Below the pieces are notes generated by a model. That model was not told where the DNA came from and made no database searches. It worked only from the letters and a program-made list of their open reading frames with translations. From SIG480 sp045539475 (GTDB lineage Bacteria > Bacillota > Clostridia > Oscillospirales > JAAYXM01): a DNA stretch of 64,000 nt. The position numbers and the translations under genes were made by a program. Position 1 is the stretch's first letter. Each line of letters opens with the position of its first letter. Shown here one piece after another: positions 16,041-25,330 of this stretch. Location of the stretch: contig JAZQFJ010000063.1 of assembly GCA_045539475.1 (NCBI GenBank), positions 1 through 64,000 of the forward strand, read 5' to 3'.

Positions 16041-16811
16041 ATGAACAGAAAATATCGCAAGACAATTATCGCAGGCAACTGGAAGATGAATAAGACCCCT
16101 GCAGAGACAAAGAAGATGTTTGAAGAGCTCAAAGCTACCTGTGGAAAGCAGAAATGGTGTGACGTTGTTCTCTGCGTACCGTTTGTTGACCTTCCTGTGG
16201 CATGCCGTTGCTCAAGAGATGCAAAGATCGGTGTTGCGGCACAGAATATGCACTATGAAGAAAAAGGCGCATTTACCGGTGAAGTATCCGCAGAAATGCT
16301 CCGCGAGCTTGGTGTAAAATATGTTGTTATCGGTCACAGCGAACGCCGCGAATATTACGCTGAAACGGATAAGACCGTAAACCTCAAGGTCAAGAAGGCT
16401 CTTGAAACAGGTCTTCGCCCGATCGTATGCGTTGGTGAAACGCTTGAGCAGCGCGAGTATGACGTTACAGATGAGCATATCGCAATGCAGGTGAAAATTG
16501 CCCTTGCAGATATCCCTGCCGAAAAGGTAAGGAAGATTATTTTCGCATATGAGCCCATCTGGGCTATCGGTACCGGTAAGACTGCAACCAGCGAGCAGGC
16601 AAATGAGGTTTGCGGCCTCATCCGCTCGGTTATCCGTGCAAAATACGGCGCAAGAGTTGCACGTTCGGTTACCATTCAGTACGGCGGCTCGATGAATCCG
16701 AAGAACGCAGCAGAGCTTCTCTCTATGCCTGACGTTGACGGCGGACTCATCGGCGGTGCATCTCTTAAGACGGAGGATTTTGTCGCTGTAATCAATGCGG
16801 CAAATCAATAA
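16041..16811 (+). CDS. tpiA: Triosephosphate isomerase
   Basis: 256 aa. Interconverts dihydroxyacetone phosphate and glyceraldehyde-3-phosphate. Catalytic residues are visible: N and K in IIAGNWKMNK, H in VVIGHSERREYY, E in IFAYEPIWAIGTG (loop 6), and YGGSMNPKNAAEL plus the GGLIGGASLK phosphate-binding end. The ATG at 16041 has AAGGAG about 8 nt upstream. It lies 46 nt after pgk and 5 nt before gpmI. Confidence 0.98.
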   Translation: MNRKYRKTIIAGNWKMNKTPAETKKMFEELKATCGKQKWCDVVLCVPFVDLPVACRCSRDAKIGVAAQNMHYEEKGAFTGEVSAEMLRELGVKYVVIGHSERREYYAETDKTVNLKVKKALETGLRPIVCVGETLEQREYDVTDEHIAMQVKIALADIPAEKVRKIIFAYEPIWAIGTGKTATSEQANEVCGLIRSVIRAKYGARVARSVTIQYGGSMNPKNAAELLSMPDVDGGLIGGASLKTEDFVAVINAANQ

Positions 16812-16816
16812 ATGAT

Positions 16817-18343
16817 ATGAACAGAAGTAAAACACCTATTACTCTTATCATAATGGACGGCTTCGGCAATGCTGCGGAAGGGAATGGCAACGCAATAAGC
16901 CGTGCAGCTACCCCGAACCTTGACAAAATTTTTGCCGAGAATCCGAAAAGCGCCCTTCGCGCATCAGGTCTTGCGGTCGGTCTTCCCGACGGGCAAATGG
17001 GAAATTCTGAGGTAGGTCACACAAACATCGGCGCAGGCCGTGTTGTGTTCCAGGATCTTCCGAGAATTTCATGTGCAATTGACGACGGAAGCTTCTTTGA
17101 AAACCGCGAGCTTGTTGCCGCGTGTGAGAACTGCAAAGCAAACGGAACAGCTCTCCATCTTATGGGGCTTATGTCCGACGGTGGCGTTCACAGCCACAAC
17201 ACTCATGTTTGGGGACTTTTGCGCCTTGCAAAAAAGCTTGGTGTGGAGAAGGTATACCTTCACTGCTTCCTCGACGGGCGCGACGTTTCTCCCACATCGG
17301 GCGAGGGTTTTGTTCGCGAGGCAATGGAAAAGTGTGCTGAAATCGGCGTAGGTGCTGTATCAACCCTTATGGGAAGATACTTTGCAATGGATCGCGACAA
17401 CCGTTGGGACAGAGTTGAAAAAGCTTACCGCGCAATCGTTTTCGCCGAGGGCGAGAGCACCGATAATGCGGCAGAGGCGGTTAAAAAGTCATATGAGGAC
17501 GGCAAGACGGATGAGTTTGTCGAGCCCACGGTATGTGCAGGATATCCGGGCCTTTCCGAGAACGACTCTATCATATTCTTCAACTTCCGCCCTGACCGTG
17601 CGCGTGAGATAACAAGAACTTTTGTGGATGATGCGTTTGACGGTTTCGACCGTGGCGAAGGATTTAAAAAGGTTTTCTACGTCTGTATGACGCAGTATGA
17701 CGCCAATATGCCGAATGTTCGTGTTGCATTCGCTCCTGAAAGCCTTGACAACACTTTCGGTGAATATATAAGCTCTCTCGGTATTTCTCAGCTCCGTATT
17801 GCGGAGACAGAAAAGTACGCTCACGTTACATTCTTCTTCAACGGCGGTGTTGAGAAGATGTATGAGGGGGAGGACAGAATTCTCGTCAACTCTCCGAAGG
17901 TTGCAACGTATGACCTTCAGCCGGAAATGAGCGCACCGGAGGTTACCGAAAAGGTTCTTGAGGCAATTGCATCCGGCAAGTACGATGTTATAATACTCAA
18001 TTACGCAAACTGCGATATGGTTGGTCACACAGGTGTATTTGATGCAGCAAAAACAGCGGTAGAAACCGTTGACTCCTGCGTCGGACGCGTTGTAGAGGCT
18101 ATGCGCGATATCGGCGGTGTAAGCATTCTTACCGCTGACCACGGCAATGCGGATAAGATGATTGATGATGACGGTTCATCTCCGTTTACGGCTCATACCA
18201 CAAACGAGGTTCCGTTCTGCATTGTAGGCGCAAACGTCACGCTCCGCGACGGAAAGCTCTGCGATATTGCACCGACGATGCTTGACCTCTTAGGTCTTGC
18301 AAAGCCCGATGAAATGACGGGCGAATCACTTATTGTCGAATAA
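16817..18343 (+). CDS. gpmI: 2,3-bisphosphoglycerate-independent phosphoglycerate mutase
   Basis: 508 aa, usual iPGM length. Converts 3- to 2-phosphoglycerate using two metal ions and a phosphoserine intermediate. Visible: LIIMDGFG (metal ligand D), MGNSEVGHTNIGAGR (catalytic Ser in NSEVGH), DGGVHSHNTH, DGRDVSPTSG, FFNFRPDRAREIT, NGGVE and the C-terminal NYANCDMVGHTG and TADHGNAD metal ligands. It starts only 5 nt after tpiA and has no clear Shine-Dalgarno sequence, so translational coupling is likely. Confidence 0.97.
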   Translation: MNRSKTPITLIIMDGFGNAAEGNGNAISRAATPNLDKIFAENPKSALRASGLAVGLPDGQMGNSEVGHTNIGAGRVVFQDLPRISCAIDDGSFFENRELVAACENCKANGTALHLMGLMSDGGVHSHNTHVWGLLRLAKKLGVEKVYLHCFLDGRDVSPTSGEGFVREAMEKCAEIGVGAVSTLMGRYFAMDRDNRWDRVEKAYRAIVFAEGESTDNAAEAVKKSYEDGKTDEFVEPTVCAGYPGLSENDSIIFFNFRPDRAREITRTFVDDAFDGFDRGEGFKKVFYVCMTQYDANMPNVRVAFAPESLDNTFGEYISSLGISQLRIAETEKYAHVTFFFNGGVEKMYEGEDRILVNSPKVATYDLQPEMSAPEVTEKVLEAIASGKYDVIILNYANCDMVGHTGVFDAAKTAVETVDSCVGRVVEAMRDIGGVSILTADHGNADKMIDDDGSSPFTAHTTNEVPFCIVGANVTLRDGKLCDIAPTMLDLLGLAKPDEMTGESLIVE

Positions 18344-18381
18344 ATTTTCACATAAAAAATTACGAAAAGGAGAAAACAAAA

Positions 18382-19686
18382 ATGAAAAAATTTGCAGAAA
18401 TCGTTGACGTCGTAGGACGTCAGGTCATCGACTCCCGCGGCAATCCCACGGTTGAGGTTGATGTTTATGTTGACGACGGTGTCAACACATACATGGGCCG
18501 TGCGGCTGTTCCGTCCGGTGCATCCACAGGTATCTTTGAAGCTTGCGAGCTTCGCGACGGTGACAAGTCCAAGTTTATGGGCAAGAGCGTTTACAAGGCT
18601 GTTGACGCTGTAAACAACGACATTGCAGAAGCAATCATCGGTATGAACGCTCTCGATCAGGTTGAAATCGACCGCACAATGATCGAGCTTGACGGCACAC
18701 CGAACAAGACAAAGTTTGGCGCAAACGCTATCCTCGGTACTTCTATGGCTGTTGCAAAGGCAGCTGCAGAAGCTCTTCAGATGCCGCTTTACACATACAT
18801 CGGCGGCGTAAATGCTAAGACTCTTCCGGTTCCGATGATGAACATCCTCAACGGCGGTGCACACGCATCCAACAACGTTGACATTCAGGAATTCATGATT
18901 ATGCCGGTTGGCGCACCGAGCTTCTCTGAAGCACTTCGCTGGTGTACAGAAGTTTTCCACAACCTCAAGAAGGTTCTCAGCGAGATGGGTATGACAACTG
19001 CTGTCGGCGACGAAGGCGGCTTTGCTCCGAACCTCAAGAAGGACGAGGACGCTATCAAGGTTATCCTTGACGCTGTTGAGCGCGCAGGCTTCCGTCCGGG
19101 CGATGACTTCATGATCGCTATCGATGCTGCATCCTCTGAGTGGTATCAGGAAGACGGCACATACCTCCTCCCGAAGGCAAAGAAGAAGATGACAAAGCAG
19201 CAGCTCGTAAACTACTGGAAGAACCTCACAAGCAAGTACCCGATCATCTCCCTCGAAGACGGCGTTGCAGAGGAAGACTGGGAAGCATGGGGCATGCTTA
19301 CAAAGGCTATCGGCTCTAAGGTTCAGCTCGTTGGCGACGACCTCTTTGTTACAAACGTTGAGCGCCTCTCCAAGGGTATTGACCTCGGCGTAGGTAACTC
19401 CATCCTCATCAAGGTTAACCAGATCGGCTCTCTCACAGAGACTCTCGATGCTATCCAGATGGCTAACCGCGCAGGTTATACCGCTGTTGTTTCCCACCGC
19501 TCCGGTGAGACTGAGGACACAACAATCGCTGACATTGCTGTTGCTCTCAATGCAGGTCAGATCAAGACCGGCGCACCGAGCCGTACAGATCGTGTTGCGA
19601 AGTACAACCAGCTTCTCCGCATTGAGGAAGAGCTTGGCGACAGCGCAATCTACCTCGGCAAGAAGGCATGGTTCAACCTTAAGTAA
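18382..19686 (+). CDS. eno: Enolase
   Basis: 434 aa. Dehydrates 2-phosphoglycerate to phosphoenolpyruvate and is also a common RNA-degradosome partner. Motifs: QVIDSRGNPTVEVDV, VPSGASTGIFEACELRDG, NILNGGAHASNNVDIQEFM, VGDEGGFAPN, SLEDGVAEEDWEAW, VGDDLFVTN, ILIKVNQIGSLTE and VVSHRSGETEDTTIAD. A GGAG lies 9 nt upstream of the ATG. Codon use is the most biased of the window (many GGC, CTC, AAG), which fits high expression and also produces a long but meaningless antisense frame. It is last in the glycolytic operon. Confidence 0.99.
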   Translation: MKKFAEIVDVVGRQVIDSRGNPTVEVDVYVDDGVNTYMGRAAVPSGASTGIFEACELRDGDKSKFMGKSVYKAVDAVNNDIAEAIIGMNALDQVEIDRTMIELDGTPNKTKFGANAILGTSMAVAKAAAEALQMPLYTYIGGVNAKTLPVPMMNILNGGAHASNNVDIQEFMIMPVGAPSFSEALRWCTEVFHNLKKVLSEMGMTTAVGDEGGFAPNLKKDEDAIKVILDAVERAGFRPGDDFMIAIDAASSEWYQEDGTYLLPKAKKKMTKQQLVNYWKNLTSKYPIISLEDGVAEEDWEAWGMLTKAIGSKVQLVGDDLFVTNVERLSKGIDLGVGNSILIKVNQIGSLTETLDAIQMANRAGYTAVVSHRSGETEDTTIADIAVALNAGQIKTGAPSRTDRVAKYNQLLRIEEELGDSAIYLGKKAWFNLK

Positions 19687-19709
19687 GAACCAACTGAATA
19701 ATAAAACTT

Positions 19710-19738
19710 ATCGCCTCCTGCAATTTGCAGGAGGCGAT
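19710..19738. terminator. Hairpin between convergent eno and antiporter genes
   Basis: ATCGCCTCCTGCA and TGCAGGAGGCGAT form a perfect 13-bp stem with a 3-nt loop. T-rich but interrupted sequence follows on both strands. It lies in the 75-nt gap between two converging stops and probably serves both. Confidence 0.8.
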
Positions 19739-19761
19739 TCTGTGTGTTATTTGCTTTTCAA

Positions 19762-21396
19762 TTATATCTCTGCGTCGCTGGATTCCCATGCTTCGTTTAC
19801 GTGGGAAGCGTCGTTTATGACGAGCGTGTCACCGTCGCGGAGCTTAACGCTTCCGCGCGGGATAATTACCTTATCTCCGCGCTTTATCATTATAATCAGG
19901 TCACTGCCGGTGCGGATGCGTGAAATGGGCATATCCACCCACGCATCTCCGTGTGTGAGAACCTTTTCGTAAAGGTTTATGCCGTCTATATGGCCGATGG
20001 CCTTGCCGCTTAAAATGATCTTATCGCCCGGCAAAAGCTTCAGCTTGCCATTGGGAATTATTTTACGCTTTCCGCGGATGACGAGAACTAAAAGCGTATC
20101 CGGAGGGAGCGTAATGTTTCGTATTTCCGTGTTCGCCCACGGGTGCCCCTCTCGTATCTTAAAGCGGATAAATCTTACGGGGTTGTCAGCGGTATAGTCG
20201 GTAAATGTTTTCATAACGTCGCTTGAGCTGTCTGTCATTTTAAAAAGAGAGGCAACCTGTGGCAAAAGCGTTCCCTGAACGAGAATTGAGAACAGGACGA
20301 TGAAGAAAACAAGATGGAAAATGTCGTGAGACATAACCGCAGGGTCTAAAACCGCAACTATTGCAAAAACGATACTTGCTGCACCGCGAAGCCCTGCCCA
20401 CGAAACAACGGCTATCTGCCCGAGGTGTGCGCGGAACGGAAGAAGAATAAGCGCAGATGCAATCGGGCGGGCAACAAGCGTTATAAAAAGCGCGATGCAG
20501 AGTGCTTTTGGTGCAATTGCCGGAAGCTGTGACGGAAAGGAGAGAAGTCCGAGAAGGAAAAACAGAAGCATCTGCATAAGTCCTGTCATGCCGTCAAAGA
20601 AGTTTACGAGCGCCGTTTTACCGCGAAGGCGCGAATTTCCGAGAACGATACCGGTGATATATGCGGAAAGATATCCGTTGCCGCCGATAAGCTGTGGCAG
20701 AGAATATGCCGCAATAGCTGTTGCAACGAGAAAGATGCCGTCAAAGCCTGCGGAAAAGCAGTGGAACCGACGCAGGAATTTAAGAGCAAGCCATGCGATA
20801 AGCACGCCGCAGACGGCGCCGAAGACCACCTGAGAAAAAAGGAGCCATGAAATTCCGCCGGGGGCATCATTTCCGTTCATAACGGACAGCACTGTTACAG
20901 TGAGCATATAAGCAAAGGGGTCGTTGCTTCCGCTTTCTACCTCCAAAAGCGATGCGGTGTTGTCCTTTAAATTAAGATGGCGCGAGCGGAGAACCGAGAA
21001 TACGCTTGCCGCATCCGTTGAGCTGATTACCGAACCTATGAGAAGGCTTTCAAGAAGCTCGATACGCAGAACAAAATGACAGAATATGCCGACAAGCCCG
21101 GCAGTGATGACCGTACCGAGAGTAGACATACATATGGCTTTTGCGGCAACCGGCTTTGCAGCGCTCCATTTTGTACCGAAGCCGCCGTAGAACATTACAA
21201 AGATAAGCGCGAATATACATATGTCTTCGGCAAAGCTGTAATTGTCAAACGGAATGCGGAAAAGCCCGTCCGAGCCGAACAGCATACCGATAAATATAAA
21301 TGCAAGAAGAACCGGCACGCCGAGCTTGTGTGATATTTTGTTGAATACTACGCAAAGAACGATGGCTATTGCGCCTAAGAGCAGATAAAAATCCAA
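19762..21396 (-). CDS. CPA1-family cation/proton antiporter with two C-terminal RCK_C (TrkA-C) domains
   Basis: 544 aa. About 12 hydrophobic segments make up residues 1-380, including GGFGTKW, SSTDAASVFSVLR and EVESGSNDPFAYML, the ion-binding signature of NhaP2/CvrA-like K+(Na+)/H+ antiporters. The cytoplasmic tail (about 400-540) holds two TrkA-C-like repeats, each with a D-T/L-hydrophobic-R-G core (TLLVLVIRGKRKIIP and DLIIMIKRGDKVIIP), expected to bind a ligand and gate transport. The start is a TTG at 21396 with GGAG about 7 nt upstream. It is the downstream neighbour of the Fe-alcohol dehydrogenase on the same strand (18-nt gap). Ion specificity is not decidable here. Confidence 0.88.
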   Translation of the reverse strand: MDFYLLLGAIAIVLCVVFNKISHKLGVPVLLAFIFIGMLFGSDGLFRIPFDNYSFAEDICIFALIFVMFYGGFGTKWSAAKPVAAKAICMSTLGTVITAGLVGIFCHFVLRIELLESLLIGSVISSTDAASVFSVLRSRHLNLKDNTASLLEVESGSNDPFAYMLTVTVLSVMNGNDAPGGISWLLFSQVVFGAVCGVLIAWLALKFLRRFHCFSAGFDGIFLVATAIAAYSLPQLIGGNGYLSAYITGIVLGNSRLRGKTALVNFFDGMTGLMQMLLFFLLGLLSFPSQLPAIAPKALCIALFITLVARPIASALILLPFRAHLGQIAVVSWAGLRGAASIVFAIVAVLDPAVMSHDIFHLVFFIVLFSILVQGTLLPQVASLFKMTDSSSDVMKTFTDYTADNPVRFIRFKIREGHPWANTEIRNITLPPDTLLVLVIRGKRKIIPNGKLKLLPGDKIILSGKAIGHIDGINLYEKVLTHGDAWVDMPISRIRTGSDLIIMIKRGDKVIIPRGSVKLRDGDTLVINDASHVNEAWESSDAEI

Positions 21397-21414
21397 AAGA
21401 ATATCTCCGTTTCG

Positions 21415-22512
21415 TTATATTATATACTTTTTGTACATATTGTACACATCGTCCGGCGTGGGTTCATATAAACCTTTGTTTACGCTCCCGCCTCCGGCAC
21501 CGATACGGGAATATTTCATAACGGAGTCACGGTCAAAACGGTGATTGCACGGAACGGCGCGTTCAATAAGTGCGCGGAATTCCTCGTTGTTGCGGACACC
21601 GCAGAGACGGTAGATTCTGTTAACACGGCTTTCGGCAACGGATGCGGAAAGGCGGACAAAGTCCGGAAGGAAGCACGCATTTGCCTGACCGTGAGAAAGA
21701 CCTTCAAAGTAAGTGAACGGATAGCCGAAGGAATGGACAAAGCATGTGCCGGTAACAGAGATTACCTGACCTGCAAGCATCGAGCCGCAAAGAAGCTTTT
21801 CGCGGAGAAGTCCGTCAAGGCGTCCTTCGCAGAGCGCAGAAAGCCCGCGTCCCATGAGATAAATTGCTTTCTCTGCAAGCGCATCGGAAACGGGGGTTGC
21901 GCCTTTTGAAAGGTATCCCTCAACCGCGTGGCAGAGCGCATCAACCGCCGTTGCGTTTGTGACGCTTTGCGGAAGCGTTACGGTATACTCTGCATCAAGC
22001 AAAGCCGCAACAGGGAAAAGCGATGTATCTTTAAGCGTTTTCTTATTTTCTATCTGACGGCAGGTGAGGACGGAATACTGTGTTACCTCGCTGCCCGTGC
22101 CGGCGGTAGTCGGAATTGCGATAACGGGAAGCGGAGCCTTTTTGCATTCGCCGTCGTAAAGCGTTTCTACAGTAAGGTGCGAGTTTGACGCAAAATATGC
22201 CGCTGCCTTTGCAGCATCAAGCGGACTTCCGCCGCCGATGCCGATTATGAAATCAGCACCAAGCTCGCGCGCCTCGCTACCGGCAGAAAAGCACGTTTCA
22301 ACCGTCGGATTTTGTTCAACCTTATCAAAGACTGAAAAAGCAACGGATAAATCGGCGAGCGCCGTGCGGACGTCATCAAGCGCACCGCAAAGACGTGCCG
22401 AGCGTCCGCCACAGACGATGAGGCAGCGCTTGCCGTGACTTTTCCACGGATATTCGCGAACACAGCCACGCCCTTCAAATACTTTTACAGGATTAAAAAA
22501 GAGGTTTTTCAC
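21415..22512 (-). CDS. Iron-containing alcohol dehydrogenase family protein
   Basis: 365 aa. The N-terminal dinucleotide-binding half has IIGIGGGSPLDAAKAAAY and IPTTAGTGSEVTQYSVL. The C-terminal metal-binding half has DALCHAVEGYLS (His ligand) and GQVISVTGTCFVHSFGYPFTYFEGLSHGQANACFLP (His ligands). Members reduce aldehydes to alcohols or oxidise glycerol-type substrates with NAD(P)H. The start is GTG at 22512 with AAGGAGG 8 nt upstream. A full TTGAAA-17-TATAAT promoter precedes it. A role in disposing of reducing power during fermentation is plausible but not proven; the substrate is unknown. Confidence 0.88.
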   Translation of the reverse strand: MKNLFFNPVKVFEGRGCVREYPWKSHGKRCLIVCGGRSARLCGALDDVRTALADLSVAFSVFDKVEQNPTVETCFSAGSEARELGADFIIGIGGGSPLDAAKAAAYFASNSHLTVETLYDGECKKAPLPVIAIPTTAGTGSEVTQYSVLTCRQIENKKTLKDTSLFPVAALLDAEYTVTLPQSVTNATAVDALCHAVEGYLSKGATPVSDALAEKAIYLMGRGLSALCEGRLDGLLREKLLCGSMLAGQVISVTGTCFVHSFGYPFTYFEGLSHGQANACFLPDFVRLSASVAESRVNRIYRLCGVRNNEEFRALIERAVPCNHRFDRDSVMKYSRIGAGGGSVNKGLYEPTPDDVYNMYKKYII

Positions 22513-22548
22513 CTTTATGACCTCCTTGTTATTATTTTATATGTAAAT

Positions 22549-22577
22549 ATTATACACTAATTTCTGCTCTGTTTCAA
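22549..22577 (-). promoter_or_regulatory. Promoter of the Fe-alcohol dehydrogenase
   Basis: Minus strand TTGAAA (22577-22572), 17 bp, TATAAT (22554-22549). No Rex-like inverted repeat was seen around it. Confidence 0.85.
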
Positions 22578-22647
22578 GCTAACTTTCTGTCGAAAAGCGT
22601 GTTATGACAAAAAATATCATAAATGACAGAAAAAATAAAAATAACAG

Positions 22648-22676
22648 TTGAAATTTTTGCCGAGAACGGATATACT
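22648..22676 (+). promoter_or_regulatory. Promoter of the VanW-domain gene
   Basis: TTGAAA (22648-22653), 17 bp, TATACT (22671-22676). It gives a leader of about 32 nt and diverges from the alcohol dehydrogenase promoter 70 nt away. Confidence 0.8.
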
Positions 22677-22714
22677 TTATATTAGATAAATATATATAAG
22701 CAGAGGGATGAATT

Positions 22715-24499
22715 ATGACAAAAATATTCAGCGGGGGAAAACTTCCGAAATGGGCACTTATTGCGGCAGGGGCACTTGCTCTTTTGCTTTTGCTCTTTAT
22801 CGTGCTCACCGTGTATACATATGCCCACGGAGATATATTTCCGGGTGTTACTGCAGGCGGGGTGAAGCTTGGCGGAATGAGCGAGGAGGAGGCCGTTACG
22901 GCACTTGACAGCTCGTGCGATGTGCGCTATTCCGATGCAGCTCTTACCGTAGAGCTTGAGGATATAGTAAAGCGCGATGTAACTGCAAAGGAGCTTGGCG
23001 TTAAGTTTTCATCCGCGCAGACGGCAAAGGATGCAATTGCTGCAGGGCATGAGGGTGGATTTTTCCGCCGTATCGGTGATGTTCTTTCGATTATTTTCAG
23101 CGGACGAGAGATAGATATCGCTGTCACTGTTGACGAGACAGCGGCAAGCGCACTTATGGCAGAGCTTGCAAAGTATGACGTTGCGCCGGTGGATGCATCT
23201 TATACCATCGAAGAAGAAAAAACGCTTGTTCTTCATCCTCGCACAGACGGTAAAGAGCTTGACACGGAAGCTCTTATGCAGAGCATTACAGACAGGTTTT
23301 TGGATGAAGATTATTCACCGCTCCGCGCAGAACGCACGGTTTCAGAATCCGTTGCGCTTGATATGGATAAGGTTTATGCTGAGGTACACAAAGAAGTGAC
23401 CGATGCTCATCTTGAAAAGACCAATGATGGAAACAAGATTGTTCCGCACGTTGTAGGCGTTGATTTTGACCTTGAAGCGGCGAAGATTGCATATGAAAAA
23501 ACACCGGGCGAGGTTATAAGAATCCCGCTTACTCTTACTCAGCCGAAGGTGCTTACAAAGCATCTTGAGGTAAATTTATTCAAATATTGCCTTGCTGAGG
23601 TTGAAACGCATTTCAGTCCGAAAAAGGTTGCGAGAACGGCGAATGTCCGTCTTTCGGCAAGTCTTATCAATGGCACTGTGCTGAATCCCGGCGAGGAGTT
23701 TTCTTACAACAAGACCGTAGGGCCGAGAACTGCGGCGCGCGGATTCAAGGAAGCCGGTATATTCTCGCAGGGTGAGGTTGTTGACGGAATCGGCGGTGGA
23801 ATCTGCCAGACGTCCTCCACGCTTTATATGGCGGCGGTGAAGGCGAATATGAAGATTACCGAGCGCACGAACCACTCATTCTATGTTGACTATGCGCCGA
23901 AGGGTGAAGATGCAACGGTTGTTTACGGCTCGCTTGACTTCAGATTCAAGAACACAAGCCCGTATCCGATAAAGATTGTTGCAACATCGAAGAATAACTA
24001 TATAAGGGTAAAGCTTATGGGAACGGAACCGGATGAGGTTCGCACCGTTAAGCTTACGAAAAAGACACATTCAACAACTCCGTATACCACGCGTGAGAAG
24101 CAGACAAGCGAGCTTCCGGCGGGCGAGCGCAAGGTTGAGCAGAAGGGACAGGAAGGTCTCTCTATGACCGTCTGGCGCAATGTTTATGACAAAAACGGAA
24201 AGCTTGTTGAGTCGTATGTTGAAAACAAATCAAAATACAAGCCAATGCCGGAGATAGTGCTTGTAGGAACCGGAAAAGCACAGGCAGCGACTGCACCGGT
24301 AACTCCGGAAACGGCGGGTGAGGCAACGGAAATACCGGCACCGCCTCCTGAGCAAACACCGGCACTTACCCCGGAAACTCCTGCCCCGGTACCGGAAGCA
24401 CCGGCTCCCGCACCGGAGAATACAACACCTGAGACTTCTGAGCCTGTATCCGAGGCGGCGGCAGATGCCGCGGCGTCCGCAGCTGCGGAGGCGGAATAA
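22715..24499 (+). CDS. VanW family cell-wall protein with PG-binding-like, G5-like and Pro/Glu-rich domains
   Basis: 594 aa. A single N-terminal membrane anchor (about 12-37) is followed by two putative peptidoglycan-binding-4-type repeats (about 40-290). The VanW domain runs about 300-430 (LSASLINGTVLNPGEEFSYN, GGGICQTSSTLY, ERTNHSFYVDY, RFKNTSPYPIKI). A G5-like stretch covers about 445-510. The tail from about 520 is Pro/Glu/Ala-rich and probably spans or associates with the wall. VanW proteins have no established reaction. The ATG at 22715 follows AGAGGG. The stop shares a base with the start of the next gene, a reductase, so the two are co-translated. It is likely an envelope protein anchored in the membrane and facing the wall. 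Confidence 0.85.
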   Translation: MTKIFSGGKLPKWALIAAGALALLLLLFIVLTVYTYAHGDIFPGVTAGGVKLGGMSEEEAVTALDSSCDVRYSDAALTVELEDIVKRDVTAKELGVKFSSAQTAKDAIAAGHEGGFFRRIGDVLSIIFSGREIDIAVTVDETAASALMAELAKYDVAPVDASYTIEEEKTLVLHPRTDGKELDTEALMQSITDRFLDEDYSPLRAERTVSESVALDMDKVYAEVHKEVTDAHLEKTNDGNKIVPHVVGVDFDLEAAKIAYEKTPGEVIRIPLTLTQPKVLTKHLEVNLFKYCLAEVETHFSPKKVARTANVRLSASLINGTVLNPGEEFSYNKTVGPRTAARGFKEAGIFSQGEVVDGIGGGICQTSSTLYMAAVKANMKITERTNHSFYVDYAPKGEDATVVYGSLDFRFKNTSPYPIKIVATSKNNYIRVKLMGTEPDEVRTVKLTKKTHSTTPYTTREKQTSELPAGERKVEQKGQEGLSMTVWRNVYDKNGKLVESYVENKSKYKPMPEIVLVGTGKAQAATAPVTPETAGEATEIPAPPPEQTPALTPETPAPVPEAPAPAPENTTPETSEPVSEAAADAAASAAAEAE

Positions 24500-25203
24500 T
24501 GAGAGTTCTTGTAACCGGTGCATCACGCGGGATAGGTTATGCCACGGCGCGTGCATTTGCAGAGCGTGGCGATACCGTTTTTGCAACATATAAGTCAACT
24601 GCCGATACCCTGCCGTCTCTTGCAAAGGAAAATTTTGCGGGAGAGGTTATTCCCGTATATTGCGATGTTTCCGATGAAGAAAGCGTAAAGGCGCTTTTTT
24701 CAGAGATCGGGACTGTTGATATCTTGGTAAACAATGCCGGCATAGCGCAGTTTTCTCTTCTTTCCGATATTTCGGGGAGCGATTGGGATAAGATGCTTGA
24801 CACGAACCTGAAATCCGCTTTTCTTTGCTCAAAGGAAGCGTCAAAAGGTATGATAAGACGCGGTTTTGGCAGAATTATAAACATTTCCTCTGTATGGGGG
24901 ATAGTCGGCGCATCGTGCGAAACACATTATTCCGCGTCAAAGGCGGGACTAATCGGATTTACCCGCGCACTTGCAAAGGAGCTTGGACCGTCGGGAATAA
25001 CGGTAAACTGCGTTTCCCCCGGTGTTATTGATACGGACATGAATGCGCACCTTTCCGATGAAGATATGAAGGTTCTTTGCGATGAAACGCCGCTCGGAAA
25101 AATCGGAAAGCCCGAGGACGTGGCGCAGGCTGTGCTGTTCTTTGCAGACGCCGCGTTTGTCACGGGCGAAAATCTCGCCGTTACCGGCGGATTCGGGATG
25201 TGA
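24499..25203 (+). CDS. SDR family oxidoreductase (FabG/YmfI-like)
   Basis: 234 aa. Classical short-chain dehydrogenase: VTGASRGIGYATARAF (NADP(H)-type glycine motif), VNNAGIAQ, catalytic Ser in INISSVWG, Tyr and Lys in HYSASKAGLIGF, and VSPGVIDTDM. Close families include 3-oxoacyl-ACP reductase FabG and the EF-P 5-aminopentanone reductase YmfI of Firmicutes. No fatty-acid synthesis gene is adjacent, so the FabG role should not be assumed. It overlaps the VanW gene by 1 nt (TAATG). A hairpin follows the stop. Confidence 0.85.
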   Translation: MRVLVTGASRGIGYATARAFAERGDTVFATYKSTADTLPSLAKENFAGEVIPVYCDVSDEESVKALFSEIGTVDILVNNAGIAQFSLLSDISGSDWDKMLDTNLKSAFLCSKEASKGMIRRGFGRIINISSVWGIVGASCETHYSASKAGLIGFTRALAKELGPSGITVNCVSPGVIDTDMNAHLSDEDMKVLCDETPLGKIGKPEDVAQAVLFFADAAFVTGENLAVTGGFGM

Positions 25204-25226
25204 GAAAATTAAAAGCAAAATACTGC

Positions 25227-25264
25227 GATATGCAGACTGTGACGTACGTCGCGGTCTGCATATC
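25227..25264. terminator. Long hairpin after the SDR gene
   Basis: GATATGCAGAC and GTCTGCATATC form 11 perfect base pairs, and the stem continues inward through ACGT/ACGT with G-U pairs. TTCTT follows. It probably ends the vanW-SDR transcript; the next promoter begins 4 nt later. Confidence 0.75.
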
Positions 25265-25267
25265 TTC

Positions 25268-25296
25268 TTGACACAAGAGCGGTTGTGTGATAAATT
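25268..25296 (+). promoter_or_regulatory. Promoter of the PfkB-family kinase
   Basis: TTGACA (25268-25273), 17 bp, TAAATT (25291-25296), about 34 nt before the ATG at 25331. Confidence 0.8.
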
Positions 25297-25330
25297 TAGT
25301 ATGTAAGATGTGACTGAAAGGATAAGATTT

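Noticed and set aside
18193..19497. Long (434-codon) minus-strand open frame opposite enolase
   Set aside because: It is antisense to a highly biased eno gene, has Cys/Val/Asn-rich low-plausibility sequence and no ribosome site; it is a by-product of eno codon bias.
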